Assembly (NCBI RefSeq): GCF_023101765.2
Contig: NC_064239.1
Location: 13,474,315 to 13,538,314, forward strand
Length of the DNA stretch: 64,000 nucleotides
DNA from: Spodoptera frugiperda
Taxonomy: Eukaryota; Arthropoda; Insecta; Lepidoptera; Noctuidae
Direction: 5' to 3'
Position numbers and translations under genes: made by a program. The notes under the pieces are model-generated. The model was not told the DNA's origin and searched no databases. It saw only the letters and a program-made list of their open reading frames with translations. Positions within the stretch are counted from its first letter, which is position 1; each line of letters opens with the position of its first letter. This document shows positions 53,866-64,000 of this stretch, piece after piece.

Positions 53866-55511
53866 GTTTAAAGTTCTTGGTCATAATGCCATCTTCAGTT
53901 ATATTTTTTAATAAATAAACATTACTAAAATGAGGACGGCCTCAATAATTTGTTTTGATTGTGTCAATGTCAATATCAAGTTGTCAAATTTGACGTTGCC
54001 AAATTTCCAGTTTCATAGTTAGGTTTTTGAGCATAAGCAATAAACAATTTTAAATAAACAACAAACAAATAACGGATTTTACGATTATAAATTATGAAAA
54101 CACATAAATCTCACTAAAATTTGACGTTTTAGTACTAAATATGCCTATAATTTTACAAAAACGGACGTTCATCATTTGTGAAGGAAGGTCAATGTCGAAA
54201 GTTTTATGCCACATTTGTTTCTTGTACGAAACATGGAACGTTTTGCATTATTGACTTTTTTGCGCACATTTCAGGGTTGCAAATGTTGCAAAAAATTACA
54301 TTGTCTATTTATTATTGAAATATTTAAGCTGCTACCTAGATTGGCATTCGATTTTTTCTATTTTATTCCTATATTTCGAGTTAGTAATAAGTATATCAGA
54401 CACCTGTACACAGTAAATATATGTGTTAAAGTTATTGGAGCTAAGTATATTCAAGTATTTATTGCATCCATAATGTATATGTACACAGGTGTTGGAAAAT
54501 ACAGTATTAATTGTATTATTTAATTCAAAAAGTCATTCATTGATTCTTCTCATTTGTATTTTATATATCTAATATCTATTAGGTATTTTGTTTGTTTAAC
54601 GTATTGGGCTCAGAATACAGAATACTGTGACATTTTGAAACCACTAAAATTAATAATTAAACTTATAATGCCGTCTGTATTCAAATTAAGTTTGACTACA
54701 AAGGGAGTTTTTAATTAAATAAAACGCTTAATGTATTTATTACTAGTCTATTTATATAATTCATTTTTTTTGATATCACAAAAAGTGCTCGTAAAGTTTT
54801 TGAGCTGCATAAAGCTAGGTGTAAGATCACAAATTACGAAGGGGTCATAATTTTAATTCCAAGTAAAATTAACGCCATACACATCGTCTTGTATGCTTGA
54901 AATGTGTTATTACCATCAGATATGCTCGCTTACAAGTCGTTATACGCTTAAAAATTGACCATTGTACCAGTTCCTCTTAATAACTACATTCATTTTGAAA
55001 CAATAAAAAAATTACGTTGATTTTATTCTTAATTTAATTCAATATAAAATGAAATAAAAACAAACGTCTGTTTCAAATTATAGTTGAATAAACAGAAATG
55101 TATAAAAATTCAATATTTTTATACAAAAAAAAGTAAAACGTCAAAATAAAAACGGTGTATAAAAAAAAATCAAAAACAAAAAAGTCAGCTTAGCTTTAAA
55201 AACTGCCGACTGAAAGGCATTCACATAATTGGCATACAGGATGGTGCGACAGGCGCTTTGCGAAGTCTGGGGGTAAAGGCCATTCCAAACACACAAATCG
55301 CAGCTAAACCCAGCGCTGTTCAAATTTCAAGAAATATCCATGCATTCCGTCTAAACATACTTAAATGCAAGAATTACATTATCACGACGTATATAGATGT
55401 CGTTCTTATGTTAAAGGTATAGGTACTCGTAAATTCGTAGGAGTGCGATGGAAAAGGGCACTAATTTTAAGATTAGGGAATGGACCTCTACGTAGTCTAG
55501 TCATCTATAGT
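53866..55511. promoter_or_regulatory. Region between AREL1 start and Prdx5 end
   Basis: About 1.6 kb. The AREL1 promoter must lie in the left few hundred bases (repeated TGTCAA/TTGACG words near 53950-54000). A 105-codon plus-strand frame at 54206-54523 is AT-rich and unlike a protein. A TTTATT near 55021 could be the Prdx5 poly(A) signal on the minus strand. Confidence 0.35.
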
Positions 55512-55709
55512 TTACGACTTGACTTTGAGTTTGTCAGCCAAAGAGCATGATAGGCCAGTGCCATCGGGCTCCACGTTCAGTTGTTCCACTTTGCTGTCCT
55601 TGATGACCATGGAGAAGCGCTTGGCACGGTATCCGCCAAGGGGAGGCAGGTTGATGCCAAGGTCCAACGCTTTGATGAACGCACCGGAGGGGTCAGCCAG
55701 CATCCGGAT
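55512..55709 (-). CDS. Prdx5: Prdx5 exon 3 (resolving cysteine and stop)
   Basis: 65 codons plus TAA. Encodes IRMLADPSGAFIKALDLGI, the RAKRFSMVIKD strand and the resolving Cys. Confidence 0.95.
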   Translation of the reverse strand: MRMLADPSGAFIKALDLGINLPPLGGYRAKRFSMVIKDSKVEQLNVEPDGTGLSCSLADKLKVKS

Positions 55710-58700
55710 CTGTAAATGTGTACGAGCTTGTTTATACAATCTGTTACGTGAACACGCTGCTATTGTGCATGTTTTTGTTTAAATATTGTTACTTAAGTAC
55801 CTAAAGATAACTCTGGCTACTTCAATTCTTCCCTATCAATCGTTTACCTACTCATTTTTCATACATTTCTACTTATATCGACATATTATTATTTGATAAA
55901 TGATAAAAATACGGTGCCAAATATTGAAGTAACTTGTATTAAATTGTAAGTTTTATATTTACGAGCGAAAGAAAGGTTACACATAAAGCCACAACTGAAG
56001 GTTTCCAGCATTCGCTTAAATAATGTAATTAGTTACGTGACAGAGTGAAGTTAATTAAGGTTCCGCCTTTCAGTGTCGCTTTTAGTAATATTATTTTGGT
56101 ACTAGATAATATTGGCAGTTGCCGACATTGAGGTCGGCACACTCGGCCCGCTGCTCTAAAGTATACAATATCATGACATGTCAACATGCGACGGCACGGA
56201 TTTAGCTATTTATGAAAATTGGTATTGTGGCACACCACAAGTATTTTATCATTTTCCAAAGTTCCTGCAATTCACTAAATAGGTTTTTGATCAAACTGAG
56301 ACTTGGAAATCTAATAACGGAAGCCAATAAAAGTGAAGAGATCGTAATAAAAGCTACATCACCAAGAATTACTTAAATCAGTACCTACGGTGAAATTAAA
56401 TACAGTGGAAATAGACCTACTTTATAGTCCGATCGCCTGCTTTTGCTTAATATATCATCAGGTATTCATACGCTATGTTTGTGGTTGCATGGCAGGTATA
56501 ATTAAATGTACACTTTATCCATATTATATGCATATTGCATGCGGTTGGAACGGTCTAAATTAAGTCCGCACTGTTCTACGATCAATACACCGTGCTCACA
56601 GTGGAGCCGAGTTCAAAGCCTTTCATTTCACTATTGACTGGAGCTATTCAATTAAATCCAATTTGTAAACTATTCTCTGTTTACTGTATAATAGAATTTG
56701 TAGGGGCGAAGTTTTAAGATATTCCAGTACTCGAACAATGACCATGATCCTTTCCTACAAGTGCTGTAGATTGTTTCGATAGAGTTGTGGTTACAAAATT
56801 GATTGCTAAGCATAAATATCTTGTTTAAAAATCTTATAAGAAATGTTCATCAAATTGGACTTTTTAATGGGAAAAAAGCATTTGTGACATTAAATTACCA
56901 AGCGAAAAGTGGACCAATTCTATAAACTTCTAGTATTTCGAGGAAAATAACAAGTACTTCAACAGTATAATGAGCGATGTATCGATCGAAGTAATTTATT
57001 CTAAATTGCTGACTTCAATGTCGAACCACTTTAATACAATTACCTGCCTACAGGTATAATATACCTACGGTAAATAAAAGAGTGGAAAGAAATAATGAAA
57101 TCATATTAATATTTAACTTGCAGACAGCAATATTTTGTTAATTAAGTGCAAACAAATATCACGATAATTTGCTTTAGGTACACGGAAATTTAATTCAGTA
57201 GCAAAGTATAAAAAAATCGATCGATAGCTATTCAAAATCTCAAAACCTTTATCCAACCAGTGATATTAGGTAATTACGAATTTTAACCAGATCTTTCGAC
57301 CAGGCTTCATCTAATATCCTGAAATAAATCAAAGAAAGAACAGACAAGAGACCTGAAATCCAGGACATTGGAAGCCAGGCGTTTAAACGGATTTACATTA
57401 AAAAGTGTAGTAAAAGCTCGGAAATTAACGAGCTACGTGAGCTGCCGTTTTACACTTTAACGGGATTATCCGATTTTATAGACGTTTAAGCTACGTAGTC
57501 GAAGGTGCGTGCTTAAATCCGCAATGAAGCCTTTTCAAATAACATCGCAGTAACAAAGAGAATGAGTAGAAAAATCTTATTTGATTGGGGTATTAATTAA
57601 TTGATCTTGTTTGCACTTTCATCACAATTAAAGGTCTTTTAACCAGAGTTAGTGATTATTTGGTCTATATTTGGTTAGAATTTTCATTAAACATTCGGGA
57701 GTTCTAACTTAACATACTAACAGTCATAAACATAAGCATAACTAGGTCTGCATAGGTTTAGGACCATATAGTAGATTTTATTGTAAAAGCTCGCAGCTCG
57801 CCCGCTTTCTAGGCACACTCGAAGTATCTTGAACTAAGAGCTTCTACTTGAAACCTTGTTTGGATCTTAGCTTTGGTCTACATAAAGCTTTGTATGCCAT
57901 CATACAGTACCTAAGACTAACTATAGACTAAGAATATCGACTCGAATATATTTTCTTCTGTGTATGATTGCAAACAAAGTCGGCAAAACTATCGACAAAC
58001 TAATCTATCATATTCCGTACCAAATGGAATTGCTGGGGAAAGTTATTTGGTTTCGGAATTTTCTTTAACCCGAAAAAACTGAATAAGATTTGGTGCTCAA
58101 TCTATACACACGTAGGTATAGATTGAGCACCGAAACTTATTCAGTTTGGCTACGGGGCTTTACATGATGCCAAATAATATCTTTAGTGTAGCTCAACTTA
58201 AACAATAATCGTTCTTACAGTACTAAATTAAGTCAAGAGATCTTATTTCTTTTGCTAGTTCGATTCAAGGCGACCATTCATTGTCATTGCTAGCAAGAAT
58301 CAATATCAGTAAATTGTACAAAGTTTAAAACGTGGCATCAACTTGAATAATTTAGCAATCAAAAGGCCGGAGGTCGTCGCAAGTGGGGCGTATTGATTTC
58401 ATAATGAGTTCTGTCGCCGGCCGCCGGCCCGACCGCTTTTATCGTCCATTATAACTAAACATCTACATTTTTTCGCCATTTTCCCGGTCATTACGTTTAT
58501 TGACAAATTGAGTGAAAGTAAACAGCTAACTGTTTGCGCGGTCATTTAATTAGAATCTTTCCCATTTTCTGTAAAGGGAGATTCAAGTTAATAGACGGAG
58601 ATGGAAAAGCTTTTGGCTTTTGTGTGGCTATATGGGTACAAACAAAGATTGTTAGCCATTTTTTCAGACGATTTGCGTAAATACCTAAAATGTAAATAAC

Positions 58701-60792
58701 ACGAATAACACAATAATCAAATAGATAGACGTCTACTTATTTTGCCAGGCTGCTTAAATCATGTTAACAGATACACAAATTCTGTAAGTGGCCTAAATAC
58801 AACTGCTGAAACTAAATAATATCTACCTACTTCACGATCAGGGGCAGATAGTACTAAAGTTGAGGTAAATTATGATGCAATAAGATTTAATGGTAAAAAC
58901 TTGCAGGATTCTCATTCGCCTTGCAGGGTTAACAAACTTATGGCACGCAAACCATAGGCCACACGCGACGACGCGACACAAATATAGTCGCGGCATACAT
59001 AAGGTTTCATTACAAAATAAATTAGGTACTATATGATAAACTTCCACCTGTGAGGATTGTTTGACGATAAAAATGTAGGTACTAGGTACTTACTAGCATA
59101 ATATGTGTGGGGTTTAATGATTTCTAATATTCATAGGTAGATAGAATATTCTTGCTCCTTACTATGAAATATTAATATTAAAAGAGACTATAATACTATA
59201 AAGTTAATAAGTTTCAATTAGTCATTTGAGACCAATTTTCAGTAGAACCTTGATACTTCAACCTTCAATACTTCATTCAGTAGAAAAGATATTAAGTGAT
59301 TTTTATTCACTTAGTGTTCAATGTCATGATTTGCAGTTTTATTGTAATGTCGTAATTAATTTGCTAGATTAACTATTCTTACACTAACATGTAACAAGTC
59401 ATGGGCCATACACTACTGGATTTTTGATAGTCAAATGTTGATTTATGACAGCAAAACTATGATCGTTGTGTATCTAAGTTGATGTTTTTCTATATTTTTT
59501 TCAGTACAAGACTCTAGGGGGCATCTTATTGGCTGCCATCCAATATTAGTCTTTGATACAAGCTAGTCTAGAATATCTAGTGGCCCTAGATGTTGAGAGA
59601 CACTCAACTTTTGAACTAGACAACAAGATTCAAGTTGATAAACCTCGCTGATGAAATGAATTTATTAAAAATATAAAACTTATCACTCTGTTGACTGACC
59701 TTGTTAACATTTACTCAGATATGATGTTGTCAAAATATGTTACTTACAGCTCTCTAATTTTACCACAATAACTATTTTCTTTTTTTTTTCATTATATTAT
59801 CATTATTTCATTATAATTATTTATTTATTTGATTGTCTGTACCTAAACTGTATTCTAATTTGAATACTACTACATTCTAATTTGAAAACTTCTGTGAGAA
59901 TTCTTAAAAAACAATAAGTCTGAACCAAAATATCTAGTTATTTATGGTAACAGTATTTTTTTTTTTTAATTGAACTTGCTACCATTATGTTTTCTGATCC
60001 TATTTTTATTTATTTAATTCTATTACCCATTAATGTATTTCAAATATATCTGTGTAGTAGCCTAATGTTTAATTAATGAATATGTTGTTCTACTGTTTCT
60101 ATTACTACTAGCTTCTTGACCTATGACATTATGATTGTAGTTAGTCAAGTAGGAGATATCAATGTAGGTCCCTTATCTCAAGGTTACTACTGACAACCTA
60201 GGACTTATTTCTAGAAGACCTGTACCAAACTATTCATGTTATAGGAAAAAACAATATTTTCAAACATGTGTATAAAAAGAAATTGGCAAGTTGTACCAAG
60301 TAATTAAGAAGTTACAGGAAGAGTAGCTGCTCTTACCTTTCCCTTAGTCTTGTGTTGGGCCCCCCAGGCCGCCATAACATAAGGATCGTTGATCGACACG
60401 CACACTATCTCGTCAACACCTTCCGTCTTCATCTTGTCCGCATTCTGCACGTAACCCGGCAAGTGGGTTTTTGAGCACCCTGGGGTAAATGCGCCAGGGA
60501 CAGCAAACAGCACCACTGTTTTCCCAGCGGTCAAATCACATACGTTCACTTTGTTAGCCGGGGAATCTTCAAACAAATCCGATACCGGCAGATTGTCACC
60601 AACCTAAACACACGGAAACATTATTCATTATATATCACATAAGCCGGCTATTATATAAGCTTTAAACACTATATTCCACAAGATTACCTTTATGGGTGCC
60701 ATGGCTATGTACGAAGTGTGTAGCGCTCGACCGATCGCTCGCCTTGACGATGCTGTTGTAAGACGAATAATAGAAGTGCCGGTGGGAAACAT
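55512..60792 (-). CDS. Prdx5: Peroxiredoxin-5 (atypical 2-Cys), three exons
   Basis: Thiol peroxidase that reduces hydrogen peroxide and peroxynitrite using thioredoxin. Exons 60792-60688, 60603-60337 and 55709-55512 join in phase 0 throughout, giving 189 residues. Peroxidatic Cys is in PGAFTPGCSKTHLPGY and resolving Cys in GTGLSCSLADKL, as in the atypical 2-Cys PRDX5 class. The first 30 codons (MFPTGTSIIRLTTASSRRAI and on) are rich in Arg/Ser/Thr with no acidic residue, a mitochondrial-type leader. A second in-frame ATG at 60702 (MAPIKVGDNLP) would give a cytosolic form. The C-terminus KVKS lacks the peroxisomal SQL signal of mammals. Intron 2 is 4.6 kb. Confidence 0.95.
55710..60336. other. 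Prdx5 intron 2
   Basis: 4.6 kb, AT-rich. It holds a hairpin at 58076-58147 and a GC-rich patch near 58360-58440 (GTCGCCGGCCGCCGGCCCGA). No gene or intact transposon seen. Confidence 0.5.
58076..58147. repeat. 32-bp inverted repeat (hairpin)
   Basis: Arms 58076-58107 and 58116-58147 share the core GGTGCTCAATCTATAC and its complement, with ACTGAATAAG outside; two or three mismatches and an 8-nt loop. Strong hairpin in the Prdx5 intron, MITE- or miRNA-precursor-like. Confidence 0.8.
60337..60603 (-). CDS. Prdx5: Prdx5 exon 2 (peroxidatic cysteine)
   Basis: 89 codons, acceptor TTTAG, donor GTAAGA. Holds the active-site loop and VDEIVCVSINDPYVMAAWG of the thioredoxin fold. Confidence 0.95.
60688..60792 (-). 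CDS. Prdx5: Prdx5 exon 1 (leader and second ATG)
   Basis: 35 codons from ATG at 60792 to AAG before GTAATC. The leader is removed if translation begins at the ATG at 60702. Confidence 0.85.
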
Positions 60793-61528
60793 TTGTAGAA
60801 GCGGGTTATGTATTTTTTATTATCTTCGTTTTATCGATCCTTTCAGTCAACAGATGATAAAATCTGCTGACCTTTTGAAATATGAAATAAGACAGATGGT
60901 TTTTCGTTCGTTAAACCCTCTTAAATCTTCGCTTATCGACTGATACAAATATAATTATTCTTAATGATGCTATTTAAAGCTCTTTACGCTTAATTTTTAA
61001 TATTATTTATCATTACTTTATTTACTTTCTGATAAGCAATAATAATTATCAAAATCTACGAAAGTCAATAATTTTTACTTTCCGAACGTATTCCATAGAG
61101 AAAAATTATCTTTCACTAGACGTCGACATTTAAAAATATGTTACCAGCCGGAATTAATTACCCTTTAAGTAGCGAAAAAAAATCAATTTAACAAAAACAA
61201 TGTGCATAATCATCAATTTTATATTTTTATGATATATAAATAAAAGTTTGTATGGATGTGCATAAAATTTGTAGTGCTTTTCAGCATTGATATATAGCTT
61301 TGTAAAATGAAAGCTGGTCGTTTATTAGAGGTAAATGTCAATAGAGCCATAGCAACATTAGTTGTTTATGGTTCATTTTCAGTCAAGCATTCCTACGACT
61401 TTTGCTTGTTTGTTAATTATTTCGAGTTTTTTAGGTCGTTTTCCACGTTTTTAGATATGACAGTGTGTGATATAAGTGTTACGATAGAGTGGCGCTGATA
61501 TTATTAAGTAAAATACCGGTCTATCAAC
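60793..61528. promoter_or_regulatory. Divergent promoter region of Prdx5 and TNPO3
   Basis: 736 bp separate two start codons on opposite strands. AT-rich with no transposon; both genes' core promoters must lie here. No TATA box is convincing. The 63-codon frame at 61307-61498 is not supported as a gene. Confidence 0.55.
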
Positions 61529-61642
61529 ATGGATGCCCCTACAATGGACACTATTTACCAGGCCATAAGCGCCTTATATGATAACCCCAACGTTGGCGAA
61601 AAAGAAAAGGCTTCGTTATGGCTGGGAGATATGCAAACATCC
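61529..61642 (+). CDS. TNPO3: TNPO3 exon 1
   Basis: 38 codons from ATG (MDAPTMDTIYQAISALYD) to a GTAAGT donor, phase 0. Confidence 0.93.
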
Positions 61643-63989
61643 GTAAGTATCTACCTTTTAATCATGATCAGTTTATCGATGTAGTTATGTCAATTTAGAA
61701 TTGCTGCTTATTATAACCTTATTTACAGATACATTCTTGGAAGATAGCCGACGAACTACTACAAAAAAGAAAGGATATGAATTCTTGCTACTTTGCTGCT
61801 CAAACTATGCGATCAAAGGTGCAGCACAGCCTGAATGAGCTACCACCTGACTCTCTTGTGTCCCTCAGAGACTCTCTGGTGGCACACCTGGAGCTCACAT
61901 CTCCAGAGACCAGTGCATCAGTGCTCACACAACTCGCTTTAGCCTTAGCAGATCTAGCTCTACAAATGCCACAATGGCAGAACTGTATTGGTGACCTAAT
62001 TAAATCATTTTCTAATAAAAATGATTTTGCCCTCCTAGAAATATTAACTGTGTTACCTCAAGAGATTGACTCGCCCACTTTAAAACTTGGTGAAAATAGG
62101 AGGGAAGAAATTAAATCAGAATTAAGGTCAAATGCTCATTTGGTGAATTTATTCTTAAAAGAAAGCATCACAAACTTTCAGAACTCTCATGTGACATTAA
62201 AAGTAATAAAGTGTATGACATCTTGGATACAGGTGAAAGCAATCAATATACAGGAAGTTCCTCAGAATGCTGTCATAGGTTACAGTTTACAGATCTTAAG
62301 GGATCCTAAGACAATAAATACCTTGCATGATGCTGCATCTGACTGCATCACTGCATTGTTGCACTGCTTAGAGGAGAATAACAATAATGACAATATTGAG
62401 AGACTGTTGTTTGAGAGTGTGTCGGGGCTGGAAGAGAGCTACCACATGGCTGTGGCTTACGAGGAGGATGAGAAGGCTACAAACTATGCAAGAATATTCA
62501 CAGAACTAGCTGAGACATTTTTAGAGAAGATTATCATTTCTATGTCTGGAGGATCATCTCATTTTGCACTGAGGTCCTTGGAGTTAGCACTAGTGTGTGT
62601 TGGGAATCATGATTATGAGGTAAATAACATTATCAATAGGTATAATGTATTGTTTATTCATATAGACAAAGTAATAGGTATAATATAATACTGTATTCAT
62701 TGGTTTGCTATGTCTATTGTATGTGTAGTATTCATACAAGCAACAGTTATATGAAACAACAAAATGTATAATCTTACTATTGTAATACATAATATACATC
62801 AATAAACTCATATATTTTTACAAGTTATGTTACAAGTTTGTAGGTATTGTGTCTCATAAACACCATTGACAAATTGATGCAGATAACATAGTAGATAGCA
62901 TTTAATATTTCTCTTGAAGTGTAAGCCTTAACAGAATTAGCAGTAATCTGCAATTAGCAATAATCAACAGGAAAATAGCTGTACATAATAAGAATCTAGA
63001 CTTCTTGAGCCATATTGTTGTGTTGTGATTCATCATACAACTATTTTTATTATTCTATGCAACATTGTGTGATTCGAAATGGCAATAATAATATTTTTAT
63101 CATATTACAATTTTTGCCCCTAAATGAAAATGACCCATGAATTTGGAATTTAAGGGTTGTTGGGGAATCGGGAAGATTGGGAAAGGAGTAACTGTGCAGT
63201 TACCTTTTGTGTGAGTGCTCACACAAGAAACACAATGCAAGTATTGTTTCACATCAGTTTTCTGTGAGGCTGTGGTACCCCAGTTGAGCCAGCCCATTTG
63301 TGCCGAAGCTTGACTCTCCCAGCCTCAATATCAAATGATAACAAAAATATCATGTGATGATTAATTTAGAAATGTAAAAGTTATTTCTATCAAGAGCTTG
63401 CAGGTTTATGTTATTTATTATTTTTATTAGCTTACTCTTGTTGTAAACTTGTATTTAATTCAGAATTACGTCATGTAGATATTCTAAATAATCATTGTTT
63501 CACTCTAAGGTAGCAGAAATAACCTTCAACCTGTGGTACCGACTGTCTGAGGAGGTGTACCAGAGGGACTACCAGCCTTTGACTGATGCCTTCAAGCCTC
63601 ACATAGAGAGACTGATAGAAGGCCTAGCGAGGCATTGCCAGTGTGAACCAGATACACAACAGATGCTGGATGAGGGAGATGAGTTCTATGTAAGTGGAAG
63701 AAGTCATTTTAGAATCATTTTATTACAGTAATTTTGTTTTTGATAATGATAAAAGCCTCAGTAAAAGAACCTCAGCTGAGTAACTATTGTTGAGGTGTAT
63801 AACTTAATTGAATCTTGTCTTACAGGAATTCCGCAGTAAAGCAATGGGTCTGATCAAGGATGTAGTGTTCATAGTAGGCTCTAGCTCAGTTTTCCGACAA
63901 ATGTTCTCGGTGCTCAACCCTGATATCACTTGGGAGCAAACTGAAGCTGCACTCTTCGTCATGCAAGCTGTTGCGAAGAATATACTACC
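61529..63989 (+). CDS. TNPO3: Transportin-3 (5' part, four exons)
   Basis: Karyopherin-beta that imports SR splicing factors into the nucleus. Exons 61529-61642, 61729-62619, 63510-63689 and 63826-63989 are phase-matched with GT/AG sites and encode about the first 450 of about 920 residues. Matches to the family are strong: ISALYDNPNVGEKEKASLWL, SCYFAAQTMRSKVQHSLNEL, VTQLALAxADLALQMPxW (with LALALADLALQMPQW here), LEILTVLPQEID, YHMAVA, ARIFTELAETFLEKII, FNLWYRLSEEVYQ. The HEAT-repeat start and Ran-binding N-terminus are therefore present. The last donor GTGAGT at 63990 shows the gene goes on beyond the window. Confidence 0.95.
61729..62619 (+). CDS. TNPO3: TNPO3 exon 2
   Basis: 297 codons after TTTACAG, starting IHSWKIADELLQKRKDMNSC and ending LALVCVGNHDYE before GTAAAT. 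Carries the first HEAT repeats. Confidence 0.95.
63118..63335 (+). repeat. Interspersed repeat family, partial copy in TNPO3 intron 2
   Basis: Shares TTTAAGGGTTGTTGGGGAAT, TTTTCTGTGAGGCTGTGGTA and CTGACTCTCCCA-like sequence with the copy at 46738-47035; it is a diverged right-hand part. Intron 2 (62620-63509) otherwise holds nothing I recognise. Confidence 0.65.
63510..63689 (+). CDS. TNPO3: TNPO3 exon 3
   Basis: 60 codons, VAEITFNLWYRLSEEVYQRD to DEGDEFY, acceptor CTCTAAG, donor GTAAGT. Confidence 0.95.
63826..63989 (+). CDS. TNPO3: TNPO3 exon 4
   Basis: EFRSKAMGLIKDVVFIVGSS to VMQAVAKNILP, phase 2 at the GTGAGT donor. The gene is cut here by the window edge. Confidence 0.95.
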
Positions 63990-64000
63990 GTGAGTATGCT

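Noticed and set aside
54206..54523. 105-codon plus-strand frame between AREL1 and Prdx5
   Set aside because: Phe/Ile/Tyr-rich translation of AT-rich DNA with no recognisable motif.

Overview
The window looks like nuclear DNA of an insect, most likely a moth or butterfly (Lepidoptera). It is AT-rich, its genes have compact coding exons split by long introns with GT/AG junctions, and it carries R1-type and RTE-type non-LTR elements, a Ty3/gypsy element, THAP/SWIM DNA transposons and many MITE-like hairpins. I do not assign a species. There is no prokaryotic operon, CRISPR array or phage.

Three host genes are supported. (1) On the minus strand from 53865 to 3430 lies a 16-exon gene for the apoptosis-resistant HECT E3 ubiquitin ligase AREL1. 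All exon phases join, giving a predicted protein of about 939 residues: an N-terminal part with two SAM-like modules and two hydrophobic segments, then a filamin-like repeat and a HECT domain ending at the natural stop. It fills about 50 kb because introns 1 and 2 are each about 17 kb and intron 5 is about 8.4 kb. (2) On the minus strand from 60792 to 55512 lies a three-exon peroxiredoxin-5 gene of 189 codons, with a mitochondrial-type leader and an internal in-frame ATG that would make a cytosolic form. (3) On the plus strand from 61529 to the right edge lies the 5' part of transportin-3 (TNPO3), four exons, cut off by the window end. Prdx5 and TNPO3 are divergent, 736 bp apart.

Most of the rest is mobile DNA inside AREL1 introns. 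Intron 5 holds a Ty3/gypsy element (11674-17233) with two identical 230-bp LTRs and a 5-bp target duplication, in a region that also carries a decayed THAP/DDE plus SWIM DNA transposon. Intron 2 holds a complete R1-clade non-LTR retrotransposon (20308-26480) with both long frames open, a poly(A) tail and a 13-bp target duplication, and nearby a Harbinger-like MITE. Intron 1 holds two copies of a P-element-like THAP transposon, each with its own 8-bp target duplication. One copy was later hit by an RTE-type element with an 11-bp duplication and by another insert of about 215 bp. Short 3'-tail copies of the R1-like family lie at 6218-6362 and 39936-40129. A 676-bp TA-flanked element and a 327-bp palindrome sit between the HECT exons; the palindrome runs right up to exon 14 and appears to supply its 3' splice site.

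The main points for follow-up are the SAM-SAM-TM-filamin-HECT architecture, the palindrome at the exon 14 acceptor, the one-base frame break on an A7 slippery run in the gypsy gag, the lack of AUG starts for both R1-like frames, and the P-like THAP copies that share loss of a zinc ligand.
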